A DNA stretch of 60,000 nt. It comes from Owenia fusiformis (lineage: Eukaryota > Annelida > Polychaeta > Sabellida > Oweniidae). Made by a program: the position numbers and the translations under genes. This document shows, piece after piece, positions 57,570 to 60,000 of the stretch. The DNA lies in assembly GCA_903813345.2 (NCBI GenBank), contig CAIIXF020000001.1:33688866-33748865 (forward strand), written 5' to 3'. The stretch's first letter is position 1. The number at the start of each line of letters is the position of its first letter. Below the pieces are notes generated by a model that saw only the letters and a program-made list of their open reading frames with translations, did not search any database and was not told the origin of the DNA.

Positions 57570-58548
57570 GGACCCACGGTCCTGTGCTCACACAGTTTCT
57601 TGAAACCTTCAGAGGAATGTATATCCTGACTTTCAAACAAAAATATTGATTTGGATTTGTAGTCTCGAACTTTGAGAAACTTAGATAGCACAGTTGTGTG
57701 ACCTAGTTTGATGACCCTTGACCTTGAAAATTTTCCTTATTCAGAGCTCAGTAAGGTCTTTTGTGATTAAGCTGACCAAAATTTACATCCAAAAATCAAT
57801 TTGAAAAATCAACTTTTTTGACCTTTCGAAGGTCAATGAAGGTCTACTAAAGGTCAAATCCTAAAACTAATGTCAGATTTGAACTCCTGGCAACTTGTAG
57901 ATGATTTTCAAAAAAAAATTTGGTCAAATTGAAGCAAGTTGAAAAATAACTTATTTTTACTGTTTCTTGACGTCAAATATCTCAAAAACGATAAAAATTT
58001 GATGCTGACATATATTGAGCAATATGTAGGGAAGGCTTAAATCTAGTAATGATGTAATTCATTGCAAGAAATGATCAAGTATAAGGCAAACTTTGAGAAA
58101 CTTGTCAATCACAAAACCTGCCATTGACTTTATGCATGAGAAAGTTTCCTGAAAATGTCACAAAGTCCTACTTTTTGTCAAATTTTATAGAGTAAACACC
58201 AAAAACTGTAATTCCAAGAGCTTTGAAATCTTCAGAGGACATAAGTTGCATATACAGCAACTACTAAAAGTTATTTGAAAGTTCTACTTCAACAAAGTGT
58301 CTAGAATTTACAGAAAATTTGACTTTTTGACGTCAAAATCCGCAATTTCTCGGAAACCGGGCGAACTTGGGAAATGGCGATGATAGGTCAAATAGGCATT
58401 ATGGATATGCATAAGATGAATGTGGATATGACTCAATCCAAATAGCAGTTTTAATTTGTGCGGCCAATGTTGACGAACGGACCAATGGACGGACAGACGG
58501 ACCAACGGACAGACGCCTGGTCGATCCCATAGGCTCACTGTGTGAGCC
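57570..58548 (-). mobile_element. X-type element, complete (979 bp), inverted
   Basis: Reverse complement of 32215-33192 from end to end: ggacccacggtcctgtgctc at the left, cactgtgtgagcc at the right, with a TCCG-type patch at 58475-58520. Apparent minus-strand ORFs are translations of the element and have a twin at 32213-32455. Confidence 0.92.
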
Positions 58549-59219
58549 AAAAATACAATAGGCATATTTGGAGTACATTTCGGTAGCCAAAGTAATATTG
58601 GCCTATTTACTTTGGTTTTAGTATTTTTTTATTTAACAGTGAATAACTTAGTTGCTTGTGAGACAACTATAGTTCTTAGCATGCATAAAACGAGCCCTAG
58701 AATGAAGAAAATGCAAATACCTGTATCTGGCTCTTCTGGATGACATGACTGTAGCGATACGAGAAAACCAACTGATAACCATACACTTCCTAAAGGTGCC
58801 ATAGCATTTAATCATAGTCCTGCTATTTCTTCACAATCTGCAAGTGAACTCCTACTTTTCATAATCTAAATAAAATGTGATTGTGACTGAGCAATTATAA
58901 CAGAAATGATAACTTTTCATAATTGTAATGTTGCTTCATTTTGCTCAAATAATTCAGGATGAGCTTATTTGAGCTTCATTTTGTTCAACTGTACATAGGA
59001 TTAGAATTGTTGAATGAACTGAAGCCCCCATTGCATAGTTTTGATAAGATGACAACTATAGAAGATTGCCTCGCACCCAAGGATATGTATAATTTTCATT
59101 TTAAATAAATATGTTTCATTTTTTAACAGACACACATACATGCTCTTACAACTTGTAGGTTACAAGCAACAATTATTCGTGAACACAATCATTCAACTAT
59201 CTGTATAACCAGAGATGCT
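58549..59219. other. Intron, nothing recognised
   Basis: No motif matching PDE4 or any other protein. Confidence 0.4.
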
Positions 59220-59543
59220 TCAGGACTTTCTTCCCCCTTTTGTTTTCTTGGTCTTTAATACTGTAGTATTGTCATTGTGAAGGTGATCAAACAGTACATT
59301 TTCCTGGATGAGAATAAGTCCCTTGCATTTGTACAGTAGACACATTATATAATATAGCACCATCATGGAAAAACATTGTACAGCTGACAGCTGTACAGGC
59401 AGTCCCACTGCAAATTGGTGCTCCATTGTAATTTGTAAACCAAAAGGTGGTTTCCTCAGCTTCACTAAACATACATCATAAAGATTCCCTGTGCTGGAGC
59501 GTCTTCCAGGAAGTAAATCAAAGTAAATTGTTCTGTCCTCCAT
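59220..59543 (-). pseudogene. Unassigned minus-strand ORF, possibly FLYWCH-like across a frameshift
   Basis: 107 codons starting MEDRTIYFDLLPGRRSSTGN. A second frame (59472-59287) contains TTFWFTNYNG, CSGTACTAVSC and GTYSHPGK. Read together they loosely recall a FLYWCH-type zinc finger (FW..C..C..H), common in transposon-derived proteins. The join would need a frameshift near 59470. Neither frame is recognised with confidence; it may be noise. Confidence 0.2.
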
Positions 59544-59649
59544 GTTTGTTCAAACTTGAAACCTGAAAGTGCAAATCCAAAAATTCATGAGCTATTATTT
59601 GGTGCATTTTGGAGTTTCAAAGGCAAAAATCAAATAGACAAATAAAAAT

Positions 59650-59880
59650 AATACAGCAAACAGCTTCGTGTCACTGTGCCCATGAAATGAGCAAACAGCT
59701 ACATGTCACTGTGCCCATGAAATGAGCAAACAGCTACATGTGTACTGTGCCCATGAAATCAGTGAGCAAACAGCTAAACGAGCACTGTACCAATGATATG
59801 AATAAATAGGTATATGCCTATTGTGCCTATGAAATGAGCAAACGATACACTGTACCAACAAAATAAGCAAGCATCTACTT
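59650..59880 (+). repeat. Minisatellite, ~42-48-bp units
   Basis: About five diverging units with gagcaaacagctacatg and ctgtgcccatgaaatgagc. Non-coding. Confidence 0.9.
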
Positions 59881-60000
59881 ACGTCGTAATGTCCCATGCA
59901 ATATCCACAGGCTCTGCAGGTTCAGCAAATTGAAAGGATTTGTACGTGCTTGTTTTCTTGTGTGTTGCACTTGTACTTTATGTTGTAAATCTTACTCGAG

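Noticed and set aside
52107-60000. Search for the next PDE4 exon (DMSKH, LLLDNY motifs)
   Set aside because: No frame shows these motifs; the exon is probably beyond the window.

Overview
This is eukaryotic DNA: an AT-rich, intron-dominated stretch of an invertebrate genome, most likely a marine animal. The dispersed repeats (Tyr/Tc-like inverted-repeat elements with TCCG-rich cores, 'AGCTCACATGGTGAGC'-type ends, 'ATCCCACCGAACGAAGT'-type ends) resemble those I associate with molluscs and other marine invertebrates, but I cannot name the species. Almost none of the short ORFs are genes.

The one host gene I can prove is a PDE4/dunce-type cAMP-specific phosphodiesterase on the + strand. Eight coding exons are visible (17466-17557, 24979-25091, 33918-34011, 49147-49346, 50117-50215, 50486-50647, 50801-50900, 51952-52106). 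Their splice phases agree and they join into 338 uninterrupted codons covering the end of UCR1/linker, all of UCR2 and the first half of the catalytic domain, including the HNxxHAAD and HDVDHPG metal-binding motifs. The upstream UCR1 exons and the downstream catalytic exons are not found; the 3' part should lie beyond 60000. Introns reach 15.1 kb.

Nearly everything else is transposon and satellite. 1-17 kb: a hairpin (1423-1560), a 190-bp satellite with higher-order structure (about 2440-5205), a fragment of the long terminal repeat of a transposon seen again at 42-49 kb (5400-6390), a pair of inverted foldback elements (7098-11045), and a cluster of elements with 15-bp repeat termini, TA-flanked and hAT-like insertions (11.4-16.8 kb). 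Intron 17.6-25 kb: a 2.3-kb inverted-repeat element containing two further nested ones, a tandem-repeat-rich element (20004-22858), and a short TTAA-flanked piggyBac-type element. Intron 25-34 kb: short tandem repeats, a Y-type element, and a Z-type element invaded by an array of AGGTCA motifs and by an X-type element. Intron 34-49 kb: a second AGGTCA array and a Russian-doll nest in which a 1-kb X element has been split by a piggyBac-like insertion (itself hosting a LINE with a 913-codon open reading frame), by a 1.3-kb inverted-repeat element, by palindromic units and by a 6.4-kb transposon with about 1.9-kb terminal inverted repeats around a decayed PIN/FEN-like nuclease gene. The last intron, 52-60 kb, holds tandem repeats, a full X element in opposite orientation and one unassigned minus-strand ORF.

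The most interesting points are the long-TIR nuclease transposon, the layered insertion history that can be read from empty sites, the CABAB-CAB-CABAB satellite rich in CRE-like and E-box motifs, and the two transposon-borne arrays of nuclear-receptor half-sites, all sitting in or next to a cAMP-signalling gene.
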